Origin: Daucus carota subsp. sativus
Lineage: Eukaryota > Streptophyta > Magnoliopsida > Apiales > Apiaceae
Reading direction: 5' to 3'
Length of the DNA stretch: 64,000 nt
NCBI RefSeq assembly: GCF_001625215.2
Contig: NC_030381.2
Coordinates: forward strand, 2,319,131 to 2,383,130
In this document: positions 62,901 to 64,000 of the stretch, piece by piece
Layout of the letters: every line of letters starts with the position of its first letter
How positions within the stretch are numbered: position 1 is the first letter of the stretch
Position numbers and translations under genes: made by a program
Notes under the pieces: generated by a model
What the model was told of the DNA's origin: nothing
Databases searched by the model: none
What the model saw: the letters and a program-made list of their open reading frames with translations, nothing else

Positions 62901-63190
62901 TCAAAGTTCTGGCAAAAACAATATAGGATCTTGTTCACGATACCGGTACGATTGTGAAGGCATGGTAATGAACTTATTTAACTTATTACAGATTTAAAAC
63001 GGTATTGTAAAAAACATGAATCAAACTTAATCGACGAAACACGAAACAAAAATTAATCAAATTAATCGGTGAATAATCAGGTAATTAATCAGATATCAAG
63101 ATTAATCACCGATTTTTAAAACAATAGTTCAAAGTAATAAACTTTTTACAGATCTACCTCCAACATCTTTAACAAAATTTCATTTCTAAG
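59995..63190. other. Gene-free region downstream of the protease
   Basis: Begins with the protease 3' UTR. 60440-60960 holds two to three degenerate copies, about 195 bp apart, of TAGC-AAGC-AGT-ATCC, GCGGCTTA-AAGCATAACAATC and ATAGCTCA-TTAACA words. No convincing ORF. A 27-bp direct repeat AAAATAATGTTTAGAATTCCAAAAT is at about 61680-61740. Confidence 0.55.
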
Positions 63191-63910
63191 TGTCTGTTTG
63201 GGAGTGCCGTTAAAAATTGTTGTGCTGTCAGAAAAAGTGCTGGTAAAATGAGTCCGTTTGGGATTGCTGTTACAAATTGTTGTGTTAGAAAAAATGCTGA
63301 TAAAAAAAATGTTGTTGTAGAAATCAGATAACTGTTTGGTAATTTTTTTTGATATGTGCTTATTTTGAGTTATAATATAAAAAAATTAATATTTTTGATG
63401 AGATTTGATATTGAAATCTGTAACAACTTCCTACAAAAGTTGAAAAGCAGCTTTTTCCAAAAGCATAAAAGGACCTGTTTTTTCTAAAAACAGCTTTTCA
63501 GCCAAAAGCCGCTGTTCAGAAAAACTACTTTTAGATTTACCAAACAGTTTTTCACATGTTTTTCAGCAAAAAGCTGTTTTTGTTGTCTGCAACAGCAACG
63601 CCAAACAGTACCTATAAGTGCTGTTGTTGAAATTAGACAAATGTTTGGTAATTTTTTGATATTTACTTATTTTGAGTTATAATATAAAAAAAAATAATGA
63701 TTTTGGTGAGGTTTTATAATGAAATCTATAACAGCATTCTGCAAAAGCTGAAAAGCAGCTTTTCTAAAAGCATGGAAGGACCTGCTTTTTCTAACAGCAG
63801 CTTTTCAGCTAAAAACTGCTTTTAGATTTACCAAACAGTTTTTCACCTGTTTTTCAGCAAAAAGCTGATGTTGCTGTCTGCAACAGCAACCTCAAACAGT
63901 GCCTAAATTG
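63191..63910. mobile_element. hAT-like MITE with internal tandem duplication
   Basis: Outer ends GTGTCTGTTTGGGAGTGCCGTT and, inverted, AACAGCAACCTCAAACAGTGCC are similar. Inside, a unit of about 300-400 bp is repeated: GGTAATTTTTT-GATAT, CTTATTTTGAGTTATAATAT, GAAAAGCAGCTTTT and TTTAGATTTACCAAACAGTTTTTC each occur twice (63350-63560 and 63650-63850). The middle end ACAGCAACGCCAAACAGTACC at about 63592 marks the first copy's terminus. No target duplication defined. Confidence 0.65.
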
Positions 63911-64000
63911 TCTTTTGGAAAGCAAAGAAATAACACCAAGTAAAGAGAAATTTCAAAGTAGATTTAAAAGCAAGTATGAATAGAAAATCTACTTTGCATT

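Overview
This is a nuclear window from a flowering plant. Genes are split by many short AT-rich GT-AG introns, the proteins are plant families (L-arabinokinase, AIG2-like and ChaC-like gamma-glutamylcyclotransferases, a USP-domain receptor-like cytoplasmic kinase, pollen-type LRR receptor kinases, a nepenthesin-type aspartic protease), and the spacers hold plant transposons (Stowaway, Tourist-like and Mutator-like MITEs, a tRNA-derived SINE, LINE 3' ends, an LTR retrotransposon). A eudicot is likely; the species cannot be named from the sequence alone.

Layout: 1-810 is a decayed LINE 3' end. 1762-6919 is a non-coding LTR retrotransposon with two 250-bp LTRs that look identical and a perfect 5-bp target duplication, sitting just upstream of a 29-exon L-arabinokinase gene (7289-22759, +). 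Convergent to it is a 5-exon AIG2-like gene (23740-27675, -). The 20S proteasome beta-1 subunit follows (28677-33145, +, 8 exons), then a ChaC-type gamma-glutamylcyclotransferase (34640-36087, -, 8 exons, one GC-AG intron).

From 38236 to 49750 there is a tandem segmental duplication. A 10-exon USP-kinase gene (38236-42863, -) lies head-to-head with an LRR-kinase-like gene cut by a stop just before its membrane helix (43645-44884, +). Next comes a broken piece of the USP-kinase exons (about 45285-45620), then the full-length LRR receptor-like kinase (47007-49750, +). 49751-56144 is gene-free and holds a nest of MITEs and a tRNA-derived SINE. A two-exon secreted aspartic protease (56145-59994, +) carries a 2.4-kb intron with a LINE tail. 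59995-64000 has no gene I can support, only diverged repeats.

The genes do not form an obvious pathway. Arabinose salvage, glutathione/gamma-glutamyl turnover (two unrelated-sequence cyclotransferase families about 7 kb apart), the proteasome, signalling kinases and a protease are ordinary euchromatic neighbours. All exon structures below were built by eye from splice sites, reading phase and family knowledge. Each full-length model closes in frame from ATG to stop.
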